A stretch of 64,000 bases of DNA from Saposhnikovia divaricata (GCA_036435485.1 CM071596.1:15776001-15840000), one strand, 5' to 3'. Shown: positions 34,416-46,665, counted from the first letter of the stretch. Numbers and translations are program-made. Notes: generated from the letters alone by a model not told the origin.

Positions 34416-35906
34416 TGTTAGCACAAAATTACGCAAGCGCACGTAGTCACAGGTAATATAATTAAAGTTCGTTCCGCAGAGATCTGATTAAGTTTTAATC
34501 AGTAAATATGCCTATGCAACAATGTTTGGTTTTAATCCACTGCTAAGACAAATAACAATTTTGGTATTGATTAACTAAATTAAACTAGGATGCAAATATT
34601 AAACTAAGAATTAAATTAACTAAGTAGATTGGAATCGAATTACTAATATGAGAATAAACATGGGATCCTAACTTCATTAAATACTTCCCTTAGATCTGAC
34701 GCCTTTAATCTCTATATGCAATGGGTTTGATATCTGATCGGATTACACGAAACAAGTATACGCTACCTGTCAGCATACACATACCAAACTAATCATACAT
34801 CCACAAAAGAGATAGAAGATGAATAGACACCAATTATGCTTAGACCCTATATGTCTATAGAATTTGAAAACATAATGGTTGAAGAACAGGTTATCCATTA
34901 AGATCACATAGGGTAGTATAAGTATTTTCATCTCACACCACGAATCATATTGATAAACAATTATGAACCTATGCTAGTATGGCAAGTTCTAAATCTCAAG
35001 ATCCACTTTCACTTCACAAGCGATTAACAATTCAATTTAGATGTTAGCTACGCATCTAAAAGCATTAAGATTAACCATACGAGGATATAAATTTCACATC
35101 ACACACAGATCTTTACAGCATCAAGATACTAAGTTCCATAAATAACTCCGTTAGAATCCCATAACAACGTTTAGCCCATAATTGATCTATTCATCGTCAG
35201 GGGTTTTGACGAAAACATGATAATTAACAAGATATGAAAGAAATAAACAATAATATTAATAAAAACAAGAGTTGAGAGAACAAATATATTATCCAAAGTA
35301 TACAAAAGATGAAGTAGATCTAGATCTTTGCTTGTCACCGAGCTTGAATCCTTCTCCACTTTTCTCTCTTGCAGTTCTACGTTACAATAATAAAAATCTG
35401 ATACAAATTACATGGTAGGATGTGTTTAAATAGACTATAGAAGTCTTGCCCAATAAGCAATTACCTTCTATTACAATTAGAATTCGATTAAGGTACCAAA
35501 AGCTGCCCAAAATACAATTAGAATTAGAAAAAGAGCAAAACTGGAATTTTCTGCATGGCTTATCATTGACCACGTGCGCGATTTTATTCAGCACGTCCCC
35601 TGAACCTGCTATCTATCCCAAGTTATAGAAAATCTCTCAAACTTCGCGTGAGCTGTAAGATCGCTGAAAACGGACTTCTAGAACTCCAGATATGGCCAAA
35701 ACAGTGTAGACTGCGCAACCTCCCCAGAAAATCCGAATTTAAATCAATTCATCCTCCAAACACGATAGAAGCATCACCCATAATCGACATTCTAGTAAGT
35801 CTGCACAACTAAGCAAAACACATCAAAACTACAATAAACTTGAGGCCAATTCAATCAATTTAAGCCGAATTTAAGCGATCCAAGTGGATATAAAATCCAC
35901 TTATCA
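34416..35906. mobile_element. Solo LTR, copy B (1491 bp)
   Basis: Termini are TGTTAGCAC and CCACTTATCA (TG to CA). The perfect 5-bp target duplication CCTTT flanks it at 34411-34415 and 35907-35911. It resembles 8844-10540 along its length and has no coding capacity, primer site or polypurine tract. The simplest reading is a solo LTR left by recombination. The intact ends define the family, including the AAGTGGATAT palindrome near the right end. Orientation is unknown. Confidence 0.85.
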
Positions 35907-35911
35907 CCTTT

Positions 35912-36466
35912 TATTTAATATCTTGTATTATTGTATGTTAATGTGGTTTGTTTCGTTTTTTAGAGAGGAGTCCTCTCAAATTATTTGTAAAATATTTTTA
36001 ATTAATAAAATTTATATGAGGTATCGTCATCTTTAACTACATTTACAAAATTAATTTTCAAAACCTTTTATTAAGCTAAAGTAATAATAATAAAAAAAAA
36101 GTAGTTTCAAAAAAAATTAAAGTAATAAGCGTGCCGACTACAAATCTAAGATCTGTGAACTGGAACCGGCCCGGGACCAGCCCGGCTACAATGCGTGCCG
36201 GCTTCGAATTCAATACCTGTGAACCGGGACCGTGCAAAGCCCGGTCCGGCTCGCACGGCCCGCATGGTTGACCATATCTACTCGGATATCACCGAATGAT
36301 AATATTTTAAAAGACACGGCATTTTATAATAATTTTATATATTCAATTCGTACCTCTAATAGTACTTTTCTATTAATTTTCCACATTACTTAGTATCCGC
36401 ATCTATCTATCGGATGTTTGATAATTTTTGAGCCGGAAATTTATCAAACCAAATAGGCACATAGAA
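35912..36466. other. Intergenic sequence with GC-rich duplicated patch
   Basis: No gene is supported. At about 36128-36180 and 36191-36240 two diverged copies share GCGTGCCG and CTGTGAACYGG. The rest is AT-rich. Confidence 0.4.
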
Positions 36467-36481
36467 CTCGTAACCTAGTCA

Positions 36482-36636
36482 CTTACCATCTCAAGGTCAG
36501 AGGTTCGATTCCTGGAAGGCACGGAAGTAAGTAAATTGCCATGTTCGGGGGGTACGAGTGTGCTAGCAATCCTCCAAATTAATCGAGTTACGCGAAAACT
36601 AGCCCGAATACCAAATTATAAAAAAAGAAAAAAAAT
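36482..36636 (+). mobile_element. SINE with 15-bp target duplication
   Basis: CTCGTAACCTAGTCA occurs at 36467-36481 and 36637-36651. Between them are a tRNA-like B box (GAGGTTCGATTCC at about 36500) and an A-rich tail. The A box is weak or overlaps the left repeat, so the 5' end may be slightly off. Confidence 0.75.
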
Positions 36637-36651
36637 CTCGTAACCTAGTCA

Positions 36652-38292
36652 TATTTTAAGTTTCAACAATGTAGGACAAACGATTATGCTGAAAATTTGA
36701 CCAATCATATTTATCTCTATTATGCTATCAAAGTCTTTTAGTTATTTTTTACAGTCAATTGATTAATTAAGACATTGAAGCAAAATTATTAAATTATAAA
36801 ATAAGATTCAATTTCGATTGGATTAAAACTTAAATAAGAATTAAGATATATAAGTTAAATCTTTTGATCATGCAAAAAAGTGAAATCAAATCTTCTTCTC
36901 TATATATAATACACCAACAAGGTGAAAATAATCATGAGATAATTTAATCTCGTAAAAAGATAACTTTATCCTTTTGAAGCTGGTTAAAAGACAATTTCAA
37001 TCTTTGTCAAGTTATTATGTCCCGAGCAGGTTGACCCTGTTTTCATTTGGTATCCGGCGTGAAAGGGTTTGTCCCATCATAAAGCAAATTAAGGAGAAAC
37101 TAAGGGTGGCTCTAGGAGAAGATTCAAAATGGATTCAAGTATCATGAAGACGGGTAATACTTTATACCATATTGATCTATATTATTGGTCTATAATCTGC
37201 CATAGATTGTATCGATCACTGTGTTAATATTATGGTTTTTAGTGAGTGTCTTACATTTTGGTACACGGTGAATTGTTTTTCGGGCTCAATTGATGTAAAC
37301 CGTAGAAAGGAGTTAGGGTTTCTGCTCCTCCTTTGCGTTAAATTGTTCTCCTGCCTCAGTCGGGTTCTTGTAGGACTGTGAGGCATGAGTTTTGTGGGGC
37401 ATTTTTTCGGTATGTGTATGGCTGGCCAACTTGATCCCCAGCTTGTTCCAGGTAATTGCCATTTTATTTTTTTGGACTATTTGGCTCTATTTTCTGATTA
37501 CATGTATTGGGAGTGATAAGCAATGTAAAGATTGATAACAAGTCAGTTCTTGGTTTATCACAACATTTGTAAGGTGGAAATTAGTGGAATCGAAATATGG
37601 ACATCATTATAATTTGTGCGAAGGTATAATAAGTAATACTGTGATCAAATTTATTTTACCTCCCGATGGTTAGTTAACAATGAGTTTCTAAATTAATGTG
37701 AGTTGCAGTAACCTGGAACATCACGCCTTATATGTGCATATACACGCATAATATATAGCATGCTAGCTTTATCAAATTTATCAAACTTTTGTTGCCATCT
37801 TTTTCTCTGCTTAGAGATGCGATTTCGAATGGATGTTTTAAATAAATCATTTTATAATTAAGCTATTAATTCATACAAGTTATTTGTTGACCAAAATTCA
37901 GGTTTGGGCAAAAAAATGAAAATAGAATCTGATGTTACAAGAAACATGACTGCAGTAATTTAAGGAAGCGTCGTCCAGTGGGGTATCTCGAGATTGAAAA
38001 AGTTGGGAATTAAACTGAGCCTACTTCGTGTTAGGTGGATAGTTAAAGATAGTGCAAAGAACTAAAGATAAGAAATTTATAATGGATGCAGGTTATGTGT
38101 GTTTTTGTTTAATTTGCCATCGTATTTTTTTTAACTGTTTGGCTGGCTATTTTTCTGATTATGTGTATTGGCTTTAAATATTTCTCCCACTCTTTGGCAT
38201 TTCGATTGTTGCGTGGATGTTTGTGGTTCAGCCTGATTTAAATAATTGCCTACGTATTAAGTCCTTAGCGTTTGTTTCTGTGAATAACAAGT
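36652..38292. other. Intergenic sequence, partly duplicated
   Basis: No complete gene is seen. Blocks around CTGATTAYRTGTATTGG occur near 37495 and 38155, and the region precedes two exon-like repeats. It may be the decayed intron sequence of the same locus. Confidence 0.4.
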
Positions 38293-38409
38293 GTGGATGG
38301 TCAAGGGCCTGCATGTAAGCGTAGGCGCCCTCCGATCGTCATGACTGAGGAAGTTTTGGAGTGACGAAGGTTGTCGAAACAGCAGGTGAACGCCCAACAT
38401 CCAGAAAGT
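38293..38409 (+). pseudogene. AT-hook exon-like unit, copy 1
   Basis: An open stretch encodes CKRRRPPIVMTEEVLE, an in-frame stop (TGA), then RRLSKQQVNAQ, and ends at a splice-donor-like GAAA|GTAAGT. It is a diverged copy of 38896-39012. KRRRPP resembles an AT hook (DNA minor-groove binding). No protein family is assigned. Confidence 0.45.
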
Positions 38410-38895
38410 AAGTTCCTTTCATGGCATTGTTCTGTGCCCTGCTATTACCAATTGTGTTATGTTTTATTTTAAAATGTGGTATGGTATCTAGCATATTGGT
38501 TAGGTTTTTTAGTCATAGGTCATTTTCTGAGAATGCATCTCATGTTGAGGTAGCTGAACCCAAAAGCATTTTAGGGAATGACAAAATCTATGCCCATCTA
38601 ACAAGAATTCTCTACATGATATCATAAGTTAGTCTGCCCTTTCATCAGAATTTATATCGTGTTAAGCATTGGCTGGTCCAGGCTCTGTGTCACTCTTTTA
38701 AGCCCGGTGAAATCCGAGAAATCGGGATGAGCACCAACATAGTGTATTTACCAAAAATTTTACTCCCCGTGATTTGCATTTGGGTTCCGTGTCAAGGCTT
38801 TCCGTTCACGCTGTATTGCACCTTTTTTAGGGTAACGTGCTAAAAGAAATTTAGATGCATGTTAAGTTCCTCGTGTTTGTTTATGTAAATGGCAG

Positions 38896-39012
38896 GTGTG
38901 AATAGTCACGGACCTGCACGAAAGCGTGGCCGACCTCCAATCATCGTGACTGAGGAAGTTTTGGAGCAGCAGAGGTTGTCAAGGTAGAGAATAAACGCCC
39001 AACGCCCAAAAA
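38896..39012 (+). pseudogene. AT-hook exon-like unit, copy 2
   Basis: It follows an acceptor-like GGCAG and ends at AAAA|GTGAGT. It encodes GPARKRGRPPIIVTEEVLEQ and QRLSR, a TAG stop, then RINAQRPK. RKRGRPP is a canonical AT hook. Both copies are broken by a stop at different codons, so each decayed separately after duplication (period about 603 bp). Confidence 0.5.
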
Positions 39013-39495
39013 GTGAGTTATCATCATGCCATTGTATCCTGCCCTACCATTTATGATTTTGTTATATTTGCTTTTAAAATGTGGCATGGCTATTAGTGGG
39101 GTGTCTAGGTCATATCTCAGGTTGGGGTAACTGAACTCAGAAATGTTTTAGGGTGCAAAAGTTATATTATGTTTAGATACTTTTTCACTTTTGTAAAAAA
39201 TATACTGAAGTATGATATAATGGAAGATTTGAATTTAAATGGACGATTAGAGATAATGAACTTGTTCAGTTCAACATCTTATTGTGAAAAATATATTGAC
39301 GAAAGTAATAAGTTTTTGTGCTTGAACTATGTAATTTGAATAACATATTATCTAATTTTGCTGACTTGAGATATCCATGTAATAAGTTGAGGACTCCACT
39401 TTTTTCCACACCTACACTCATATTCACTCCTCTGGACGTGATCCACATTTTCAGAATTTCATGTAAGGATTGACATGGTGACTGAACTTATTATA

Positions 39496-40485
39496 TCCTT
39501 ATATATAATGAGGGATTTTATCCACAATTTTGGTTTGGTCACTGTACCACCAAAATAATCTCAACCGTCGAATATAGTATTTTTAAAAATAGACGATCAA
39601 GATTATATCATATTAAAATGAAAATTATAATCTAAAAATGATATAATTAAAAAGGTTGTATTAGAATTGAATTTTAAAAAGAAGTTATAATCTGAAAAGA
39701 TATAAAAGATTGTATTAGAACTGAATTTTATTTATTTATTTATTAATATTTAAAAAGGTTCATATTTACTATTTAGGCTCTATCTCGAAATATAAAAATC
39801 AGATTTGGATGATTTTACAGTCCACGCGAAACTCATAAAATTATCTTTAATTTATTGATGATTTAACATTTATTATCCAAATGAAAATACTGAGAATCTC
39901 AAGAGAAAATATAATTACGAATTTTTACATTAATCTTATTTAGTGTAGAATACATACATTAATAATCCTATTCAATATATAAAATTTAATTGTATATGAT
40001 TTAAATCATTGACAAGCACTTTTTCGTATTTCAATATAAATACACTTTTAGTTTACATGTTAAAATATTTAATATTTTTTATGCTAGACCCAACATTTTT
40101 TATCTATTTATTTTAAGATCTAACAATTCTTATTTATTTTATCGTATTGAGGACCAGACTACCAAAGTTTTAGACAAAATCCCTCCTACACTTATTATTA
40201 AAACCGTATTTGGTTGTTAGTACAACTATCTTCAAATAATAAGAAGGTTCTTTTGATAATCAAAACAAAATATAAGTAGATTTCCTAAATAGAATAGAAT
40301 TTTCAATATAAAAAATCGTCAATTTCATCTCTCTTTTGTTTCTTGGTAGTTTTAATTGGAGAAAATTGTTGAATCATCACTAAATTAAAGATTATTTTGT
40401 TAATTTCACGTAGGCTTTAAAATCATCCAAATCAATTTTTAAGAATTCAAGATAAACACATAATAAATTGAACGTGTAAAATCTG

Positions 40486-40486
<1 letters not shown>
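39496..40486 (+). mobile_element. Helitron family H2, copy 1, 3'-truncated
   Basis: The 5' end TCCTTATATATAATGAGG follows host A. About 990 bp match 42353-43280 in order, including GGTTTGGTCACTRTACYACC and AATAGACGATCAAGATTATA. The match stops at a (TA)n tract, after which a TIR element and a MITE follow. No terminal hairpin is left. It is non-coding. Confidence 0.75.

Positions 40487-40549
<63 letters not shown>
40487..40549. repeat. (TA)n tract, left of the TIR element
   Basis: About 30 TA units. The related copy at 43279-43290 has only a short TA tract at the matching place. Confidence 0.9.
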
Positions 40550-40552
<3 letters not shown>

Positions 40553-41862
40553 AGCTACTCTAGTGAGAACCTCTTAGAATGAGAACTTAGTCCCTAAAGC
40601 AAATCACCAAAATCCAGCAGAATCACCAAAGCACAAAAAATATTATTTTCCAGCACCACGTCACTGCTGACGTCAGCATGACATCACTGCTGACATCAGC
40701 ATGATGACTAAATTTTGGAGGGAAAGTTTTCCAAATCACCAAATTCGAAGACAAAAATCATTCCAAAATTAACTTTTCACTTCCAAAATCACTCCAAATC
40801 CAAAATTAACTTTTCACTTCCAAAATCACTCCAAAATTATGATTAATTCTTCGTTTCATTTAGCTAATTCATTACGAGTTCACATGTATAACCATATCAC
40901 TCAATTAACATCATTCCAAGCACCATAACCATATTCCGATAATTTTGTCCCAAGAAATACACCACACTTCTCCAATCACGAATTTTCTTATCACCACCTT
41001 TTTTCATATCTGTTATTAAATCTCCTTTTTTCTTCTTGTCATAATTATTCTTCTGATTCCTCACAATCAACATATTCACCATTTACATAACCAACATCCA
41101 GTTCAAACGCAGATCACCAAAAATAAGCTCAAATCACCAAATTCAAAATGCAAATCATTAAAATTTAAATACTAATCACTAAAAATTAAAGTCGTAATCA
41201 CTAATTTTGCCTCCAAAATATCAATTTTCTGCTTATAATCACCAATTTTCCGTTGAAATTTAGTAGATCTTATAGAAACTTCATCATAGTAAAAAGCATC
41301 TTCCATGGATTGAAGCTCGCCATTAATCATCACATCTTTATCAACTAAAAATCACCGGAATCTTAACAAAATCAACGACGAAGAAGACGAGATCGTAGAA
41401 CTTAGCTCCGCCTGCGGCGCCGAAATTCAGAGATAGTCAGATCTCTTCTTCTTCTATGTCAAGGCGGAAAACTCATCGGAGTATGAGATCAGAACCACCG
41501 GATTTGGGCCGTCGTTTTCGAGTGGTTCTGGATTTGTGCGTATGAATTGAGTGGCGGTGGTGATGCGGTGGGATCGGGGAACGACAGCGATTTGTTCCGG
41601 CGAGGTTGGGGAGGGGGTGTGGGGAGGTCGTTGGCGATTGGGGGGGTTGAGGGCGATTGGTGGGTGTGTGTGTTTATGTGTGTGTATTAAGAGGAAAGAG
41701 ATGATATGTTTTGAAAGCAGTGGAAGACATGAGAGAGACGGTACGAAGAGATGAGGGGGCTGGAGAAAACTTGTGGTCCAGATTAAAAGTAAATACTAGA
41801 AATGTAAGGTTGTGATTTGGTCTCAGTTCTCATTTTAATATTGGGTCTCATTTAAGCACTTG

Positions 41863-41864
<2 letters not shown>
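40550..41864. mobile_element. TIR element bounded by (TA)n (1315 bp)
   Basis: The left end GGGAGCTACTCTAGTGAGAA is inverted at the right as GGCAAGTGCTTAAATGAGAC (minus strand), giving imperfect repeats of about 40 bp. The interior is AT-rich to 41370 with a palindromic TGACGTCAGCATGACATCA region, then GC-rich (41380-41760) with no recognised protein. It lies exactly between two long (TA)n tracts. Elements of this habit, such as rice Micron, are known; membership is not established. It may share a superfamily with 23179-23864 (GTGARGAACC ends). Confidence 0.65.

Positions 41865-41909
<45 letters not shown>
41865..41909. repeat. (TA)n tract, right of the TIR element
   Basis: About 22 TA units directly after the element end. 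Confidence 0.9.
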
Positions 41910-41912
<3 letters not shown>

Positions 41913-42102
41913 TAATGATCCTATAGTTAACTATAGCTAATATTCTAAAGTTAAGTTATATTTTAATACAAAAATAAGGGTATTTTTGTAAATATAGGGG
42001 GATGAATTCAATTATTACAAAAATGTCATCTAACTTTTGTATATAAAATGCAAATGACTTTAGGTAATTTTTTTACCGTTAACTGTAGGAACATTTTTCT
42101 CT
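41910..42102. mobile_element. Small MITE
   Basis: Left AATGATCCTATAGTTAACTA is inverted at the right (TACCGTTAACTGTAGGAACATT) with mismatches. It is about 190 bp, AT-rich and non-coding. Confidence 0.55.
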
Positions 42103-43386
42103 TTATATTATTTTTTCTAATAAAACAAATCATATCCATACATTAAATTTTGCATATAGCAAAGAGAAAATCAATCCAATAATTTATATTTTCCACTCGC
42201 ATATCCTTGTATATTAATTAGGGATCATATGTTTCATATAATAATTCAATATTGGCAAGAATAATAGGATAAATTTACGTGAGAGTGACATCTTTTTATT
42301 AGATTCGATAATCTTCCAAAACATTCGTATATATTTTTTTTTTATTATTATATCCTTATATATAATAAGCTTAATAGCAATCTTATCCAAAATTTTGGTT
42401 TGGTCACTATACTACCATAATAATCTTAACTGTCGAATCTAATATTTTTAAAAATAGACGATCAAGATTATATATATTAAAAAGAAAATTATAATCTAAA
42501 AAGGATATAATTAAAAAAAGGTTGTATTGGAATTGAATTTTAAAAAGAAAATTATAATATGAAAAGGACACAATTGAATTTTACTTAATTTTTTATTAAT
42601 ATTAAAAAATGTTTATATTCATTATTTGGGTTATATTCCGAGATAAAAATCAGATTTGGATGATTTTACAGCCCACGCGCTCATAAAATTATCTTTAATT
42701 TAGTGATGATTTAACAATTATTATCGAAATGGAAATACTTAGAATCTCAAGAGAAAATATAATTACGAATTTTTACATTAATCCTATTCAATATAGAAGA
42801 CCTACATTGATAATCCTATTCAATGTAGATAACCAAGGTATATATGATTTAAATAATTGACATACATGTTTTCATATTTCAATATAAATATAATTTTTAG
42901 TTTACATGTTAAAAAATAAAATATTTTTTATGCTAGATCCATCACTTTTCATCTATTTATTTTATGATCTAACGGTTTTTATTTATTATTAAAGCTGTAT
43001 GTGGTTGTTAGTAGAAGTATCTTCAAATAATAAGAAGGGCATTTTGATAATCAAAACAAAATATAAGTAGATTTCATAAATCGAATAGAATTTTCAACTT
43101 AAAAAATAGTCAATTTATTCTCTCTTTTGTTTCAGCGTAGTTTTAAATGGAAAATAATTGTTAAGCCATCACTAAATTAAAGATTATTTTGCTAATTTCA
43201 TGTGGGTTGTAAAATTGTCCAAATCAAATTTTAAAAATTCAAGATAGAGCATAAATATTAAATTGAACGTGTCAAATCTTATATATATTAATTTTTTAAA
43301 AACAATTTGATATATAAATAGTAACTTATAAATATTAAATAAATAAATAATATAATTATAGATATTAGAAAAGGAGCCGTGCATTG

Positions 43387-44327
43387 TGTTATAGGGAGAA
43401 TATGTTTGCTGGAATCTCGGAGCAAAATACGGATATTTGGCTAAGAACACGAAGAACATGGAGGGAGATTGATGGTTTTTGTGGCTGATCTTGTTTGTTG
43501 ATTCGTTGAATGTCAGAGAAAAGCTATGTATTTTCTCTTGCTGCCAACTGTCAATCATCCATACCAAGGTGCCTACGTACCCTATTTATAGGGATCAAGC
43601 CTTACGTAGTTCTTGGAGAAGAAGTTACCCAAACGGGCTAGGGTTTCTGTGGGCTCGTCTTGGCCCAAATCCAATAGACGTCTATGGGCTGATATAATTT
43701 ATCCATTAATCCTGCTCATGACCCATGGACCAATAAAGGTTACATATGGCTAACATGATGCTAGAATCACATGGCCTCACTAGCGAGGCTAATGGAGAAG
43801 CTACGTGGCCTCACATGCGACCTCACTGGGCTTAATCATGCGAGGTGGTCCCACACTATGGAGATAATACCACTCATGCGACCTCGCTGGGCTTAACTAT
43901 ATCTACTCATGCGACCTCGCTGGACTTAGCTATGAGCCTTCATATCTAATCATGCGACCTCGCTGGACTTAGCTATGAGCCTTCATATCTACTCATGCGA
44001 CCTCGCTGGATTTAGCTATGAGCCTTCATATCTACTCATGCGACCTCGCTGGGGTTAATCATGAGCCTTCATAATAAGAATACGCTAGGTCACACTGGAC
44101 CTTGTAGAGATGATGCAGGTGCGATCCCACACTGGGGGCTTTGCTGGCGAACTCGACCCGTAGCTAGGGGTCGCTGTCTTCCATATTGTGCTGATAGTAT
44201 ATTGGACTAACTCCTGGTGGTGGGCTTTAGTAACCCAATCTTCATCTTTAGGTCCATTGTGAGTTGTGGACCACTATTTCAGCCCATTAGACCTGCTTAG
44301 GGCTCATGCCAAGATTTGGGCATAACA
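43387..44327. mobile_element. Solo LTR inside the Helitron hairpin (941 bp)
   Basis: Termini TGTTATAGGG and GGGCATAACA give a perfect TGTTAT/ATAACA inverted end. The perfect 5-bp duplication CATTG lies at 43382-43386 and 44328-44332. A TATA-like CTATTTATAG lies near 43584. It has no coding sequence and contains a 43-bp minisatellite. Because it interrupts the Helitron's loop, it is younger than the Helitron. Confidence 0.88.
43871..44073. repeat. 43-bp minisatellite in the solo LTR
   Basis: Five CATGCGACCTCGCTGG blocks start at 43875, 43908, 43951, 43994 and 44037; the last intervals are exactly 43 bp, the first 33 bp. Units end in TATGAGCCTTCATATCTA. Confidence 0.9.
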
Positions 44328-44349
44328 CATTGCACGGGTTATAAGCTAG

Positions 44350-44671
44350 TTATATAATAAGAGTAAGAGGGATAATAAACGAGTACTACCATAGGTCAAG
44401 GATTCCTGACAACAACATATATTTTATAACTTAAATTTAAAGCCATTAATACAGCTTAATTAGCAAATTAGGTATTATTTAATAGTAAATAAATAATAAA
44501 AAGGGAAGAAAACATAAAAATAAAAAATAAAATAATATTTTATATTATATAATACAAGTACAATATAGGTATGTGTTAATGTTTGTTCCTTTCGCATTGA
44601 TCGATTCCCCCACATGCCCACCGCCTGCGCAACCACCATGCTTGCTTTTGTTATGTTGATTACTCCGTATA

Positions 44672-44690
<19 letters not shown>
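44350..44690. other. AT-rich spacer
   Basis: No gene or complete element is seen. It ends in a TA tract (44676-44700). Confidence 0.5.
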
Positions 44691-44700
<10 letters not shown>

Positions 44701-44702
<2 letters not shown>

Positions 44703-45250
44703 AAGGAGGATAACAGGAGTTTAGGTGGCGCTCTAAGATCGTCTCAATCTATTTTTCTAATTTTCTAGAATTTTAGAATTTTAAACACTAATAAATATAA
44801 AAATATCAATTAACATATTAGAAGTATAATTGGTGTTCGAATTTATAAAGGAGAAGAGTTCGAATTTATAGGGAAGACATATGATTAGAAGTTATATTGG
44901 AAGTATAATAAGTATTTATAAGGCATACGATTAAAAGTTCTATTAGAAGTAGAATAGGAGTTCGAATCAATCAATATATATATATAAAGGAGGATAGCGG
45001 GAGTTTAGGTGGCGCTCTAAGATCGTCTCAATCTATTTTTCTAATTTTCTGGATTTAGAATTTTAAACACTAATAAATATAAAAATATCAATTAACATAT
45101 TAGAAGTAGAATTGGTGTTCGAATTTATAAAGGAGAAGAGTTCGAATTTATAGAAAAGACATATGATTAGAAGTTCTATTGGAAGTATAATAAGTATTTA
45201 TAAGGCATACGATTAAAAGTTCTATTAGAAGTAGAATGGGAGTTCGAATT
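44701..45250. repeat. 284-bp tandem duplication
   Basis: Units start TAAAGGAGGATA at 44701 and 44985 and share TTTAGGTGGCGCTCTAAGAT. They differ by few substitutions and small indels. Each is preceded by a TA tract. They lie on the 5' side of the repeat-rich Helitron body. Confidence 0.9.
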
Positions 45251-45871
45251 TATAGAGAATAAAAGTTCGAATTTATAGAAAAAATATATAAATAAACGTT
45301 CTACTAGAAGTAAAATAGGTGTTTGAATATATAGAGCAGACATATAATTAAATATTTTATAGAAGTACGCTCTTCTTAAATTATATATTTTTTATATAAG
45401 TTAATTATACTTATATTAGGAAAATTTATTCATAAATCTAATACTATTGTCATAAAAAAAGTCACCGTATTTAAAAAGAAAAGAATTGATGTGTTAACAT
45501 AATGAAAGAACAATCTCATGCAAGAATCCTAAATAAATACAGGAGTATCTATAATATAAAGAGAAAATAAGATGTGTTTTCATTTTCTAAAACTCCAAAA
45601 ATGTTAGAAAGTCTAGAGAAAGTATAAATTGGAATTCACTCTATTTTTTAGGTTTTGATTTTAAGGAAAAAATTGTTGTGTAAGATAAGTATCATCAATA
45701 ATATGTAATGAAGTTGAAATTTCGATCCCAAACGAGAGCGGCTCGAAACATGTTTAAAGGGAAGACGGCTCACTATAAAAGATTGTACTAGCTATTAAAA
45801 TACCATATTGATGCTATAAATTTATTTTATTTTTAGGATTTGATTTTTATGGATAAACATTATCATACAAG

Positions 45872-45944
<73 letters not shown>

Positions 45945-46665
45945 TTAGGTTTTTGGTCTTAACGAGAAAGCGGATCAATAGTAATAACCATATTTAACAA
46001 GAAAGCGGTTCATTAAATAAGACCGTATAAAAAGTGTTTAAATATATAATACATAAAATAAAATGTTTTATTGGAAGTAGAATACGAGGACGGTGGAGAC
46101 GTCATATACGATTTTTTTAAAACTATACATCTTTTTTCCTAAAAATCCTTTATTTTAACATTTTTATACAAGTTTATCTATAATATATATATTGATATAC
46201 ATAAAATATAAGATGTATTTTCATCTTTTAAAACTCCATAAATATCAGAAAGTTTAAAGACTATAAAAATTAGAATTTACTTTCTTTATATAGTGAAGTT
46301 AGAATTTCGGTTTCAAATAAGAGCGGCTCGAGACGTATTTAACAGGAAGACGGCTCGCTAGAAAAGATTGTATTAGCTATTAGAATTTGATACTGTAGTC
46401 ATAATTTTTTTTATTTTTACTATTCGATTTTATGGATAAAAAATATTATATAAGTCTTTATAATATATGTTAAAAGTTTGGATTTCGGTTTTAACGAGAG
46501 AGCGGCTCAATCGAAAGAATCGTATTTAACAAGAAATTGATTCATTAGAGAAGATTATTTAATTATTAAAATTTAATATTAATATTATAATATAACGTAA
46601 ATGTATTGAATTTTTTTAAAAATAAAAATTGTAACGTCGCCGCGAAGCGCGGCTTTATCAACTAG
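45250..46665 (+). mobile_element. Helitron with CGCG hairpin end (left end unknown)
   Basis: The 3' terminus has the perfect hairpin GCCGCGAAGCGCGGC (46639-46653), then TTTATCAACTAG and host T at 46666. The body contains four diverged modules of an AGCGGCTC...TTTAACA.GAA..CGGCTC type (about 45730, 45965, 46320 and 46495). The 284-bp duplication upstream may belong to the same element, which would then start near 44690. It is non-coding. Confidence 0.7.
45874..45942. repeat. (TA)n microsatellite
   Basis: About 33 TA units within the Helitron body. Confidence 0.9.

Larger units (their letters stand above)
42353..44349 (+). mobile_element. Helitron family H2, copy 2, split by a solo LTR
   Basis: It starts TCCTTATATATAATAAGC after host A. 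The 3' end is a hairpin, GCCGTGCATTG joined across the insertion to CACGGG, then TTATAAGCTAG followed by host T (44350). Without the insert it would be about 1050 bp. It is non-autonomous with no coding sequence. Confidence 0.85.

Noticed and set aside
41551..41754. GC-rich open frame in the (TA)n-bounded element
   Set aside because: It is low-complexity Gly/Trp/Val sequence from G runs; no captured gene could be recognised.
43184..43567. 127-codon minus-strand frame
   Set aside because: It runs across the Helitron-LTR junction, so it cannot be a conserved gene.
43871..44073. Regularly spaced repeats as a possible CRISPR array
   Set aside because: The intervals are themselves repeats, not unique spacers, and the context is a plant LTR.
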